NCBI GenBank assembly: GCA_032622095.1
Contig: CP136061.1
Span: 88,404,983-88,468,982 of the forward strand
Source of the DNA: Siphonodentalium dalli
Taxonomy: Eukaryota > Mollusca > Scaphopoda > Gadilida > Siphonodentaliidae
Length of the DNA stretch: 64,000 bases
Reading direction: 5' to 3'
The position numbers and the translations under genes are program-made. Below the pieces are notes generated by a model. The model was not told the DNA's origin. It made no database searches and was given only the letters and a program-made list of their open reading frames with translations. How positions within the stretch are numbered: position 1 is the stretch's first letter; each line of letters opens with the position of its first letter. Positions 40,119 to 52,207 of this stretch are shown here, one piece after another.

Positions 40119-40471
40119 ATGGTCACGTGCCAGTGCCGTCATGGCCGCTTCAACCCTGTGAAGCCGATTCTAAGAATCGGAATTAATAGTTGCAGGGTTT
40201 GTGACTTTTCGTTCGGCGGTTGTTTTACTGACAATAAAGGGAAACAGCTAGCTTCCGGGATCCAAAATAATATGTACAATAACTAAGACAGATCTTCTTG
40301 AAATTATAAAAAATGTCAATTTATGTGGATCTCTTGGACTCGGAACGAATTATTTTTTAGATTGGCCAGGCGATTTGTCGCCGATGTTGTCAAAAAATAA
40401 CACAAATCAACGGCCACGAATCAAAAATACATGAATGTCGGGACTATCTGCTAAAACAACTACAGAACTAA
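40119..40471 (+). pseudogene. Cys-rich zinc-finger (ZAD-like) N-terminal fragment, decayed
   Basis: From ATG at 40,119 the frame reads MVTCQCRHGRFNP..., then SCRVCDFSFGGCF and KGKQLASG, and stops at 40,286. The next frame continues with TKTDLLEIIKNV and GTNYFLDWPG. The third frame gives ICRRCCQKITQI and HECRDYLLKQLQN, with a stop at 40,469-40,471. Two C-x2-C pairs about 60 residues apart, the second followed by H...C, recall the treble-clef zinc-associated domain (ZAD) plan CxxC...CxxC. Two frameshifts make this a pseudogene or a very diverged fragment. No downstream partner domain was found before 41,150. It might be the 5' portion of a mobile or multi-copy gene like the one at 53.9 kb, but I cannot show that. 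The ZAD assignment is tentative. Confidence 0.4.
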
Positions 40472-41154
40472 AAAAAAGTTAAATGACATAACAAAACGAT
40501 ATATCAGTTCCCCAGTACCGGCAGTAGTACCACCGCAGCCAAAACGAGCGAAGAGCAACACAATTCTACCACCAACCCCACCGAAACCCTCCAGACCGTA
40601 CATGTACAGCCGTATTATTAGCTCCAAAGATTGGCCAGTGTACCCTAATTACAGTTGCCTGCAATCCAAATTCCGGTGATTCTTGATTTTAAACTTTCGA
40701 CCGGTCGTCAACAATCTACTTTATTTGTCGATTTGTGAATTTCTCTTCCGGTATAACATGACGTCATGGATACTATTTTAACAACATTTAGCCACACATT
40801 CGGAATTTCCACACCGAGAGCACGTGACATGTTACTAGTTTTTTATTGGGGCACACATTTCTTGGAGCTAAGTTTTGATTGGCGGTAATTACAAGGAATC
40901 CCGGGTTTGGGAAATGAAAACTGAACGAAAGGTCGTCAGACCCACTATTTTTTATATGTGGGTATGTAGTTTACTCCAGACTGCCTCCTGTTGCTCTTCT
41001 ATACCAGTACCGTAACATATTTTCATTCCAAAGACATACATGTACATGTATAGTACCCCGACAGTCATGTGAACCCATGAATATGAGTAATCATCTCACT
41101 TGAACCACAATGAATCTGTCTTCAAAATGATATACAATGTACCATATACTGTTA

Positions 41155-41365
41155 TAGAATATATCCCCACCAAGATATTATCTCGACTCTCTCGAGATTT
41201 CGAGAAAAGAATCTTGAGATATTAACATATTTTCTCGAGATCATACGGCAAGATCTCAAGAAAATATGCAGAGATCTCAAGATAATATCGCGAGATACTA
41301 GTAATATGTTCAGAGCTTGAGATGCGCATGTCAGGATCTCAAGATGTGTTGAGATAACAATTAAC
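41155..41365. repeat. Degenerate CTCGAGAT / ATCTCAAGAT tract
   Basis: About a dozen variants of a self-complementary 8-10 bp word (CTCGAGATTTCGAG, ATCTCAAGAAAAT, CTCAAGATAATATC) follow one another, mostly spaced 15-30 bp apart. Because the words are near-palindromic, the tract can pair with itself in many registers. Confidence 0.75.
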
Positions 41366-41829
41366 ATGTTGAATATTCAACTTTCAAGACACTTTGTTTT
41401 CTTGGACAATGTCACAAATCAAGAGTTAGCTAATTTTTGGCAAATTATTATTTATTATTTTAGCCAGTGCAAAGTTACTGCAGACACTGTCTCTGATTGT
41501 GATAGTACTGATACTAATAGCTGAATCCAATGTCAATCCGTGAACAGCCATGGGCTGGCAGTGGTCGAGTCCAGAATTTCAATACATCAAATAATTTATA
41601 TTTTTAGTAAAAAAAAATACTACTAGTATATTTTTAGACTAACATTTCGGCAGACACACAACTTTTCCTTGAATTATATTTCATATTTCGATGTATTGAG
41701 TATGCGTAATGATTATTACACATGTCCGCTCGTATAAACGGGGTTTTAGCTAGTATTTACATAAATTTTATTTTCTCATGTTTTGCCAGTGACCGCGATA
41801 TTTTTAATAAGAGACGCTCAGTGACTCAC

Positions 41830-42022
41830 CATTTTCGTACGCGATTTTCATCTCTTCGCCATCCAAGGTCTGGATCGTTTGGTGGTCTCACACCATGGTA
41901 ATTTTGTGGTAATTCCGGCTCGTGCGTGTACGCTCCCGTTGTCAAATTTAAAGTGTCTTCTGCTGACGAATCAGACGAGGAACAATCAGATCGCAAAAAA
42001 TGTTTCTGTCAGTGTCAGCCAT
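41830..42022 (-). pseudogene. P2X7-like gene, exon 1 (start codon to splice donor)
   Basis: On the minus strand an ATG at 42,022 opens MADTDRNIFCD. After a single-base frameshift near 41,985 the frame continues with an acidic Ser-rich stretch (CSSSDSSAEDTLNL), GAYTHEPELPQN and ENRVRK, ending at 41,830 in AAATG before the donor GTGAGT. Joined to exon 2, whose first base completes the codon, the border reads Arg-Lys-Trp-Cys-Ser-Cys-Gly. This matches the W-C-x-C-G entry of the P2X7-like domain. The exact phase match across a ~3.26-kb intron is strong evidence that the two exons belong together. An N-terminal acidic Ser-rich tail before the domain is usual in the invertebrate stand-alone proteins. 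The frameshift confirms decay. Confidence 0.65.
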
Positions 42023-45000
42023 TCTGTGGGAAATACTCAAGGTCCTTTAATACGTCACACGCTTTCTCGCAAATAACTGTTTCCGTCAAAATAGATAATG
42101 AAGTGAGGCATCAGGCTATCATCCAGACACACACAGTCGTAAACACTCGTATCTTTCAGACAGCGGGGGATTGTTTTCTTAAATAAGTGTGCATAACTTG
42201 ATACAAATATGAATAAATGAACATATATTGAGAATTTTCGCGACGGCGACTTTAATCGTACCATATTCGAAGCAACTCAATCATTTATACTTTCTACACA
42301 TAGAATCAAGTAAACTCATTACCAAACGTCAACTACATTTTAAAGTTATACTTTCGATCTGCTTTGTTTATAGGCATAACGACCAAGTGACTCCTCTCTA
42401 CTGGCAACTAGTTTGGCTAATCCATAAGTAATAGTAAAATGAACGTCCATTTTAAATTTATAAATCATACTGATATATACAGAGCAGTGATCATCTCATT
42501 TTTTTTCTTTGTTTTCTATATGTCTTGTTTCGTTTTTCGTTCCCTAAATTCTACCTTTACATCTACTTCATCCATTCCTCTGTTTCCCACTTCATATCTT
42601 TTGTCTCCCACTTCTCGAGCTCTAGTTCTATCTCCCCACTACGCACATACTGTTCTGTTCTGATGAGATGGCTCCACATAAGCGCCTGGCGCTTGGTGTC
42701 AAATCCTCTTCTCTCTCAGACTTACCATACTCAATCATATATATGAAAATCATCTTGTAAATTGTTGTATAAATCTGGGATATTAAAATAAAAAATGTTT
42801 ATACCACAGTGATTGTAAAGCAAGAAATCTATTACCGGTAGTACCAACATCATGGCAACGTGTACCTTATAACATACACACTTGAATACAATAGCTAGAT
42901 AGATATTTTAATTTAACTCAGATCGTCATAGAATAGACATAATTGAGACATAATTAGTACAGAATGTTCAATGCAGTAGAATGTTGCGCATGCGATACAT
43001 GCGCATGCGATACAATGAATGAAATTATTGAGGAAACCAAAAACAATGGTATATAGGCTATCACAAAATGTGAATATACATGTAACTATAATATGTATAT
43101 GCGACATATGGGTAATATGAACAACAGTACAATACATGTAGCTGTGGAATAACCATATTAGGCAGTAGACACTTTTTATGAATTTGCATATATGCTTTGC
43201 CTCACGGGTTGATATGGGATTCATGAGACGTTTTAAAACATTAAAGATAAGGTAAGTATTGGCGGTGGGTATTGCTGTTTAAATAGTCACATCCGTTAAA
43301 CCCCCATAAGCAGAAAGATCACATTATATTATTGACAAACTTTGTTCTTATAGTTCTTATAAATATCGCGTAAATAGCATGTTATTGTCATGATAGTCCT
43401 CTGTGTTATGTAAACAAATTACATGTTATGTAAACACGCAGTGCGTAAATAGTATCCAATAAGCAAAACACTCAACACCGGGGAGACCCCACAGCTGAGA
43501 TTTCGATAATCAGATAGAAAAACATGCTAAAAGCACATTTAACAGGTACAATAATTATATAATAGTATTGAATAGTCTGAGGGAAAACAAATAGTTATAA
43601 CAATGTCATTTTAATGTGTCGATTGCTATATGTTCAAAATTATTCCATGTACTACAAGTAGTTGTATTATATCGCTCATGTCAGTGAATTATTTGGGAAG
43701 TACGAGAAAAAAAATAATAACAAAGACCAAGCCAGTGGGGATTGTGCACGTTACTACATGACATGTACATGTATATACAAACTATTTATTTATTTTGATA
43801 ACCTCGCGTCATTCACACGGGAATGCTGTCACTGCGACATGCATAACTCGTGATACCGGTATAGCTTTTGCTAATCATCGTCTCTCAAGATTTAGGCGTT
43901 GAATGGGTCATCGCGCGTGAATCACAGTGTTTTGCTTATCGCTCACTATTTACTTGCTTTGTATAAACAAAGTGCGTTTTGTGGATAAAAATATCGCATT
44001 CATAGTAATATTTACAACCTATTGACATAATGATGAGCACCCCTCAAGTTCTTATCTATTTGATGAAAGGAACATGTATTATATTGTTTGCTCCCCAAGC
44101 AATAATGTAAGATATCTTTACCATCTATTGTTTCTTTCGGGCTCTGTATTGTCAGATTGTCCCTTGATGGATTAAGACTGTTAAGCTATTCCGCATAAAC
44201 CCACTTCAAAGGACGTATGACCCTTTAAAGACTTTTAAGACAAGTCCGTGTGTAGCAGCACACAAACACTTCGCCACCCACACCATAGATACACACGAAA
44301 ACCATAGTCAGAAATGGTAACGCGATCAAGATCATATATTATATACCCATGCTTGTAATAATAGAATACTAGCAGGATTACCCGGTGATGCCCAGGTTAA
44401 AGTGATGTGAACCCCTCTGCATATTGTGGATATATGATAGAAATAGAGGATACTCTGCATTACACATATTCTCATAAATGATATGTCCAAATAGCATCAC
44501 AAAACATGATTCTTACAAACGGAATATAAGTTGTAGCTCACCTTGTCGGATCGGAGCGATTGTCATTTTGTTAATCGTGATTAATCAGTCCCACCAATAA
44601 ACAATTATTTATTTATTTAAAACTGCGTATACTTCAGACGTTATAACACGAACATCATAAACACATTAGTTCGCAAAAAAGACGATAATTGGGTGTTACA
44701 TAGAGATGTATCAATCAATCCAGTGGGTTTGACTAATAATTTGAGGACACCTGGTTATCACATCTCCATGAAGATACAGATGTTTCAAAGAAATGACCAT
44801 GTGCTCCTCTGTTCATTGTGTTACATACTGGCTAATTATTATCAGATCAAAAGAAATGATGCTATCCTCTAAATCAGCTACATGTGTCGGACACACATTT
44901 TGAGTTGTTTATGTTAGGCGATGAGTTTGTTCTAAAACATGAAAGATATCCTATGTATATTGGGCATATATAACATTGTCAGATGTCAGTATTGGAGGAT

Positions 45001-45319
45001 CCTGAAAAGTCATGCCACTGACTCCGTTTTCTTTTATCTCAGAGGAAATTATATTTGACGGCAGACTGTGACCACTATTGTTGAACAGGCCTTCAATACA
45101 TTTCCATAACTCTTGTAACTTTTTTGTGGAAACTATATTGAATGGGGCAGACTCAATTGTGTTATAATATTAACATGAGCTATTCTAATATTTTTTAATG
45201 TTACCAGTTAGAACGCCTTGGTTCCATCTCGATTGTTTCCCATGAAGTTATATATAGAACCCATACAGACAGATATATACTTTCAAATATATATAGGCAC
45301 CAAATGTGACGTTTTTTAC
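42023..45319. other. 3.3 kb without recognisable genes
   Basis: AT-rich DNA with scattered short open frames that match no family. Small features are a doubled GCGCATGCGATACAT near 42,988-43,015 and pyrimidine-rich DNA at 42,500-42,650. The promoter of the P2X7-like pseudogene should lie just right of 42,022, but no motif was identified. Confidence 0.4.
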
Positions 45320-47600
45320 ACGCACGATTTGATTCCTCGTATCATTTGAGAAGAACGTATATGAATTTGATGTTAATTGGCACTAAACATATTTCTATCA
45401 GTTTTGGTGACCAGCCAGTCCCTATTTCAGACTCAAGAGGCGCCACATTTGACAACATTACACCACAAACAGACTTATTATTGGCGAGTATACATGTACA
45501 TTTGTTTAGCCCCCCCCCCCATACCTCACGCCCAAACGACACCAATTTGGCGTATTTAAACCACACGATTAGATTCCTCGTATCACGGATAAGAATATGT
45601 ATCAGTCTGGTTCAAATTCAAATCGGCGCTAAACATACTGTTTATCCATTTTTGTGCCTCTCTCACCCTCTGTGGACAACTGTCTCGAATGGCATCTTTA
45701 AGCAACACAATTAGACTCCTGATATTATGGAGATACATATTTATAAGTTTGGTGCTAATCGGCGACTAAACAATTTCTGTTATCAAATTTAGTCAACACT
45801 CCACACCATCTCTCACACAAAGAGCACCAATATATAATTTAATTCCTCGTATCATGGTTAAGAATGTGTATCAATTTGGTGAAAATTTGCGCTAAAATTA
45901 TTGTGTATCAATTCTGGTGCCTCTCTCCCTTTCAGTGCACCCCTGACTCGAATGACGCCACTTTTCACAGTTTTAAGCCACACCATTAGACTCATCATAC
46001 CATGTGGATGATTTTGTATAAGTTTGGTAGCAATCGTTGACTAAACCAATTATTATCCAATTTAGTGCCTACCCCCTATCTTACACCCAAACGACACCAA
46101 TTTGGTATATTTAAATCATACAATTAGATTTCTTGTATCATGGAAAAGAATGTGTATTAATTTGGTAGACATCGGCGCTAAAATTATTTGTTATCAATGT
46201 TGGCACTTCTCTCCCTTTCAGATACTCAAATGACGCCACTTTTGACAACTTTAAACCACACAATAGACTCCTCATACCGTGTGGATGATTTTGTATAAGT
46301 TTTTTTTTATAAACTTGGCGAGTATACAAATGTGTATCAAATTTAGACCCCCCCCCCATATCTCTCATCCAAACGGCACCAAGTTGGCGTATCTAAACCA
46401 CACGATTAGATTTCTAATCAATCTGGTGGAAATCAGCGCTAAACATATTGTTCATCTTGTTTGTGTTCCTCTCACCCTATGTGCATCCTGACTCGAATGG
46501 CCCCACTTGTGACAGCTTGTGTGATTCTTAAACCATACAATTAGACTCTTGATATCATGGAGATGTTATTGATAAGTTTGGTAAACCAATTTGATCAAAT
46601 GTAGTGCCCACTAACCCCCATCTCTCACCAAACAGCACCAAGATGGCGTCTTTAAACCATTTGATCAAATTTAGTGCCCACTAACCCCCATCTCCAACCA
46701 AACAGCACCAACATGGCGTTTTTAAACCACGCGATCAGACTGCTCGTATTATGGATAAGAATGCGTATTATTGCCCCTCTGCCTTTCAGTTCAACCCTGA
46801 CTCGATTGACGCCACTTTTGACAGATTTAAGCCACACCATTAGACTCCTCATACCATGGGAATTATATTGTATAAGTGTGGTGGCAATCGGCGACTAACC
46901 CATTCTTATCAAACTGGGTGTCCCTCCCACAACCTTTCATCCAAACGACATCAGTTTGGAGACTTAAATCGCACAATTAGATTCATTGTACCATGGAAAA
47001 GAATATATATCGATTTGGTGGAAATCAACGGTAAAATTAGTTTTATCAATTTTGGTGCCCCTTTCCCCTGCCGTGCATCCCTGACGCGAATGGCAACAAT
47101 TTTGACATATCTAAACAACAGTTAGATTCCTCATATCATTGGAAGGATTATATAACAGTTTCGTGGCAATCGGCGGCAAACATGTTTTCTACCCCTCCCC
47201 CTTTTCTGTCCCTGACAACGGCTTCACTTTAGAAAATTATAACCCGCACCATTATCTTTCTCGTAAAAAGTTACCCCTAGTAGACACCTTTGGTACCATC
47301 CAGATGGTCCCTCGGCGCTAAACTTAGTTTATCAATTTTGGTGCCCCTCTCCCCTTCCGTGCATCCCTGACTCCAACGGCGCCACTCTTAACACATTTAA
47401 ACCACACCATCAGATTCCTTATATCATAGGGATGATTATATATAAGTTTCTTGGCAATCGGCGACAAACAATTTGTCTGCCCCTTCCCCCTTTCTGCCCC
47501 TGACAACAACGGCGTCACTTTAGAAAATCCCAACCCTCACCATTATCTTTCTCGTAAAAAGTTACCCCTAGTAGACCCCTTCGGTACCATTTAGATGGTC
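45320..47600. repeat. Diverged tandem array of ~270-bp dimeric units
   Basis: About eight units recur at roughly 245-325 bp spacing. Type-A half-units carry GATTAGATTCCTCGTATCATGG, 'AAGAATGTGTATCA', 'AATCGGCGCTAAA' and 'TTTGGTGCCTCTCTCCC'. Type-B half-units carry CACCATTAGACTCCTCATAC, 'ATGATTTTGTATAAGTTTGG', 'AATCGGCGACTAAAC' and 'CCCATCTCTCACC'. A and B are themselves related (~135 bp each). Divergence between units is high, so the array is old. Open frames on both strands here repeat with the same period and are not genes. Confidence 0.8.
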
Positions 47601-47623
47601 CCCTGTGGATTTCTATAGAACAC

Positions 47624-47645
47624 AGACAGACAGACAGACAGACAT
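47624..47645. repeat. (CAGA)n tail
   Basis: Five CAGA units follow TGGATTTCTATAGAACA at the right end of the dimeric array. Such a tail is common at the 3' end of short retroelement-derived repeats in molluscs, which suggests the array grew from such an element. Confidence 0.7.
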
Positions 47646-48289
47646 TCGCAAATATAGATAAAATATATTGGTTTCGCGAATGACCAACTCAGAATTCCGT
47701 TAAAATAACAATAACAACCAGCACCTAATTAACGAAACGGCGGCCGACTCGGCCGTCTCCGACCACAACCGTCAGTGGGCTGCAGAACGAAACATATCTA
47801 TAAAAGTTGAAATATAAGACATTATTAACTTAATAATGTAAAGGACAATAAACGAAATTGAAATTCCCTACTACACCTTTTACCTGACTCGGCCTCCTGG
47901 TCATTCAGTTCGACTTTTAAACCGGAAAAAAACAATTATCTATAAATAAAATGCCCATCGTACCACAGCTTTCAAAAATTTGCAGAACAGTATACACGCG
48001 GCGCGCGCTAACAATTGATTCATTCCAACCCAAGAGCAATAACCCAATTATCACGTGCGACCAAGGCAACCATGGTGAGTTACGCACCTTTGTTAATACA
48101 TTATTATACCAAAATCGTGAGTTATTGAAATCAAGGACTGTAGCGACAACGAGCAGATAGTGATAATAATTAAAGTTACTGCCATGTTTTTTATTATGAA
48201 ATAATATAACAATGATCTATTTAGGCTCATCGAAGGTTAATTTTAATTAAAATCAGAATATTTCGACAGATATGGAAAATAAGAGATGG
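47646..48289. other. No recognisable gene
   Basis: AT-rich sequence with one GC-rich patch at 47,738-47,790 (GGCGGCCGACTCGGCCGTC, a self-complementary word). The open frame at 47,951-48,160 has no recognisable motif. Confidence 0.3.
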
Positions 48290-48690
48290 TCAGAAAAAGC
48301 GCATCAGCTCTGCGGTGCCGCGGAGGGATGCCTGTGCCGATCGGGCCCCGCTCTACAGAGTGCATCTCCTGTGGAGCGGGCTGTGCTCTGCCAAGGCGCC
48401 TGGTGATGTGGTATGGCAGGGATGGTGGGAGTGAGGTTGTTGCCACATTAGTTGGTAGTCGTGGGTAGATAGGAGCTGCAGAGATATATTTATTACCTCC
48501 AAGTAAAGGATTTCGAAGTAATGTGTGTTGCTGCAGTTTACTCGCGGCTGCATGCTATTGTGGGTGAAAAAATGTTGTACCGCACGCGTGTAATCTGTAA
48601 ATTCTATGTACATAATTATGTTAATTAATGTTGCCTAAATGTCATTACTTGATTTAGTAGACAATAAACTTGATTGATTGATTGAATGTG
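48290..48690 (+). mobile_element. Possible non-LTR retroelement 3' end
   Basis: A GC-rich segment (48,290-48,475) in AT-rich surroundings is followed by an AT-rich stretch, then AATAAA at 48,662 and a TTGATTGATTGATTG tail. A short microsatellite tail after a polyadenylation-like signal is typical of CR1/L2-class LINE 3' ends. No reverse-transcriptase motif is visible in the GC-rich part, so this is a weak call. Confidence 0.35.
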
Positions 48691-48969
48691 AGTAGGAAGG
48701 TGTGGGATGGATTCTGGAATTCCAACGAAGCGTTGATTTTGGGTGCGCATAGTTAGGGATTGACTATTTCGAGTAACCGGAACGGAACGAGGAACAGGAA
48801 CAACTTCCGAGTAACAGAATGACTATTTCGAGTAACAGGAACGAGGAACAGATATATAAGCTCATATTTCTCGCATTTTACGCTATGAAACAATCCATAT
48901 TATAGACAACAATAGCGGACTATTTAGGGATTTATTTGTGATCGTCTCCGCCTGGACAAACTATTTTTC

Positions 48970-49260
48970 GAATATGGTCAAGGTCAAGGACACGGTCACA
49001 CGTGAAATTGGACCCACCCATATTGTTCACGGGATCAACGTATATAGGCCTACATTATACCAAATTTGAATCGGATCGGTCGAGGTCCGGAAACATGCCT
49101 ATATGAGCGTATATGAGCGAGGTCAAGGTCAAGGACACGATCGCAAGTGAAATTGGACCCGCCCATATTGTTCCCGTGATCAAAGTAAGCCTACAGACCA
49201 AATTTTAGTTCGATCGGTCGAGCAGTTTTTCGAGTCTATAACACAAATACATACATACAG
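48970..49260. repeat. Two-copy dispersed-repeat unit (~145 bp)
   Basis: Each unit contains GGTCAAGGTCAAGGACAC, GTGAAATTGGACCC, 'CCCATATTGTTC' and 'GATCGGTCGAG'. They occur at about 48,973-49,110 and 49,118-49,245. The last unit ends in ACACAAATACATACATACAG, resembling a retroelement-derived tail. Confidence 0.7.
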
Positions 49261-50560
49261 GTAGAAGTTTCAAAACATATAATAGATAAAATACAAGACA
49301 GATAACTCTATCTGTGTTACTGCACTATTCTCTATTCATGACCATCGACGAAGCTAGCTCTTTTATTTTCATCGATCACCTTACAAGGTCAAGGGAAATA
49401 TTGTTAGGCCAATGTATTCTCTGACGATTGAGACTATATCTGTTCTGAAATCTGTTGCTATATATTTGAAGTTGGACGTTTGAGATATTGGTGTGTGCAC
49501 TTAATCAGCGCTCGACTATTTTCGGGGCTTTGGACATCACTCTTACCACGCCCTAATTGTCTCTCGCATGGGGAAACACTTACCTAGCCCCACACTTTCT
49601 AGATGTGGGTGTGCACTGTTCACCGTGCATGCCCTTTATGCAAACATAGCCTTCAGGCTACAGTGCTAATACATGTACGGTCCATTTATAGGACTCGATG
49701 GCATATAGAGATGTCATTTCAATGGCTTTTGTCTGTCTCCCAGTAATAATTACTGTATGTACATCCTAATCCACATTAGTAAACACGTATATATGTTTTG
49801 CATGTAATATGTTAAAGTGATACGAAACACTCCGGTTGGGTGATCAAATATAAATGGAGAATAATGTTGCTCAATGTAGCTATTTTTACGAATATTAATC
49901 AAAATTATTATCACACATCTTCATTCTTATATATTAATTAAATGCAATGACTCTTGATGGCGAAATCATTTGCGTTAGTTTATTGCCGATTGTTGCGTCC
50001 CGAATCGAGATGTAAATATTTACAATTAAGCGTAGTTCAGACGATGATTTTTATGGAGTGATAAGGTCGATTTCTTTGACTTTTTTGGCGATGGTAGGAT
50101 AATGCTACATTCTCTCAGTTGGTATAGCACCTGGTACTAACTTATCAGTTCTACGCACAGATCGAGTCCATAATATGTCTTTAAACCATGTCTAGCAATA
50201 AAGCATACCAGATATATCAGCAATAGTTATCGGATCTCAATGAAATTCGGTAAGGATGTTCGCCACCAGGTGGGCGTTGATAAAAGAATAGCGGCCACAA
50301 AGTCATAAACTATCAGATCCAAGTCAGCATGCATAAGACTCCGTAGCATTTACAACCATCCATTAATAATCACAAACAAACGTATTCGCGGCACGTATAA
50401 TTGTCCCACCTGTGAACATTATTTGAGCCCCGGTTAAATTTCGTTATCTTCACAATTTATAATATTCACCATAGGCTCAGATAGCATGTTTCAATATCAT
50501 AAACCCTGAGTCATCAATTCAAACAGATTTAATGTTCAGCCTGTGAATCGCGCGTACATT
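49261..50560. other. No recognisable gene
   Basis: Mostly AT-rich sequence. No open frame of note, no strong repeat and no splice-bounded exon was found by eye. Confidence 0.35.
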
Positions 50561-50591
50561 ATTAGTAAACCTCGGTATATAAACGCAAGAT

Positions 50592-51032
50592 AACATTCAA
50601 CGACTCGATGTCCTTATTAACAACTGTGCAAGGCTGATGTGCAACAAACTAAAATACGACAGAATAACACACACTCTGATCAAGGAGCACATTGTGACTT
50701 TCAGCTTCCGTGTTCAATTTAAATGTGCAGTGACTGTCTATAACTCTATCCGCCAAGTAAATCCGTCATAGATATCATAAATGTTTGTGGTCAATGCGCG
50801 AGAGGTCGGAGCTCGGACTCGCGCTATATCCTGCAACCATAACATTAAAACTGTAAATAAGCTTCATAACAACTATGGACGCCGATCGTTCCAGGAGGTA
50901 GCTACATCTGTTTGGAACAGACTGCCGCTAAAAATTCGATGTTGTGACTCTTTTTCAGCTTTCAAGCGAGATCGGAAAATACACCTTTTCCGTATGTGCT
51001 TCAAATTACAACAGACAAATAAAAAACAGTAG
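50592..51032 (+). pseudogene. LINE reverse-transcriptase protein C-terminal fragment
   Basis: One frame runs from NIQRLDVLINNCARLMCNKL through YDRITHTL, FRVQFKCAVTVYNSI and NPS, crosses two stops near 50,770-50,780, and continues GRRSFQEVATSVWNRLPLKI, SFSAFKRDRKIHLF to a stop at 51,030-51,032. The blocks RLQ..QN.CAR, YD.IT, FRIQFK, R.F..A...WN.LP..IR and F..FK..LK..LF are the conserved tail after the palm/thumb in CR1/Jockey-class LINE reverse transcriptases. The catalytic YxDD region is absent, so the copy is 5'-truncated, as is usual for target-primed retrotransposition. Stops replace residues in the linker before the C-terminal block. Its 3' UTR probably extends rightward, perhaps to about 51,950. 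Confidence 0.8.
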
Positions 51033-51043
51033 CGTTAGCGAGT

Positions 51044-51236
51044 AGCCTTGGTCAGCTAGGGTGTTCCAGGCTATACCAGGTGAAAGCTAACGTCATGCGC
51101 ACTCTTATTCAAAAAAGCACTAAATGACCTGGAATCACAACCGAAGAAGAAGTCCCGTAAGCACGTTAGTTGGTATATAGCCTTGGTCAGCTAGGGTGTT
51201 CCAGGCTATACCAGGTGAAAGCTAACGTCATGCGCA
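51044..51236. repeat. Direct 58-bp repeats 135 bp apart
   Basis: The 58-bp segment beginning AGCCTTGGTCAGCTAGGGTG and ending CGTCATGCGCA occurs at 51,044-51,101 and again at 51,179-51,236, identical by eye. It directly follows the LINE fragment and probably belongs to its 3' UTR. Confidence 0.85.
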
Positions 51237-52207
51237 TCAACCAAGGAAAATACCAGCTGAACTTAACTCGTGTACATATGTGTTAGATAACTGTTTTTAT
51301 ATTTATCTTAAAATACCCACACAAAAACAAAAACAAAAAATACTAATGCAAATACTCTTTGTTGATAATAATCTATCTTTTTGGATCACTGATTAAGCAC
51401 CTTAGTCTCATCAATATTTTTCGTTTCAATTTTACTCGTTCCCGATCTTTCCCCATTTTACCTCCTTTTCATGTTATTTTTAGGTTGTTACCCGTTCGCC
51501 ATTTTACCACCTTTTTTAACATGTTACCACCCCCAATTTACCAGTAACTTTTTAATTGTTTTTTTGATTTGTAATTTTATGCGCTTTTGTATTTCTTAGT
51601 AACGTCTCACTTATAGTTCTACTTTTTTGTTGATGTCCATAATTATGTCTTATATTTGCAATTGTATTTTATGTTTAACATGTCAAGCGTTTTAGAGCAC
51701 TTCGGTTGATTTTACGCTAAACAAAATGTTATGTTATTTATTTATTTATATTGCCTTTACTGCGGTTGAGAATTAGGTTAAGTTTGCGTATTTTCTAGTT
51801 ACAGTGTAGGTTCTTAGTATATAATTTTATCCATTTGCTATTTACTATTATTTTAGGATGTGTGCCATGTTTGTATTGTAAGCGCATTGAAACTCATTCA
51901 TTGTATAATGCGCTCTAAATGTATCTATAATAATATAAAGAGTTCGTTGAGGTGATTTGGCATCAGTCAATAAACTACCCATATCTCAGCTGAGCATCTA
52001 CAATCCTTATTCAAGCCCAGCCCCTGTAAACCACCAAATCACACAATGTTATAAGCTACCACTGGAAATCAATTAAAACAAGTTAGGCCATGGCAGCGCT
52101 AACTTCGTCGAAAAAAAACGCTCTTAAAAACGGTCTTTAAAATCACTTCTTTTGGAGGGGTTCTTTCAAATCTGATTTCCGTTTGTTAACGCTGGTACCC
52201 AGTTTGA

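Larger units (their letters stand above)
38571..41829 (-). other. Intron of the P2X7-like pseudogene
   Basis: Begins GTGAGT and ends TTTCAG on the minus strand. It contains reverse- and plus-oriented divergent repeats (39,180-39,850), a plus-strand zinc-finger remnant (40,119-40,471) and a CTCGAG-rich tract (41,155-41,365). The stretches 38,571-39,179 and 40,472-41,154 show nothing further. Confidence 0.55.

Noticed and set aside
45342-47533. Several 60-122 codon open frames on both strands
   Set aside because: They recur with the period of the diverged tandem array and are repeat translations.
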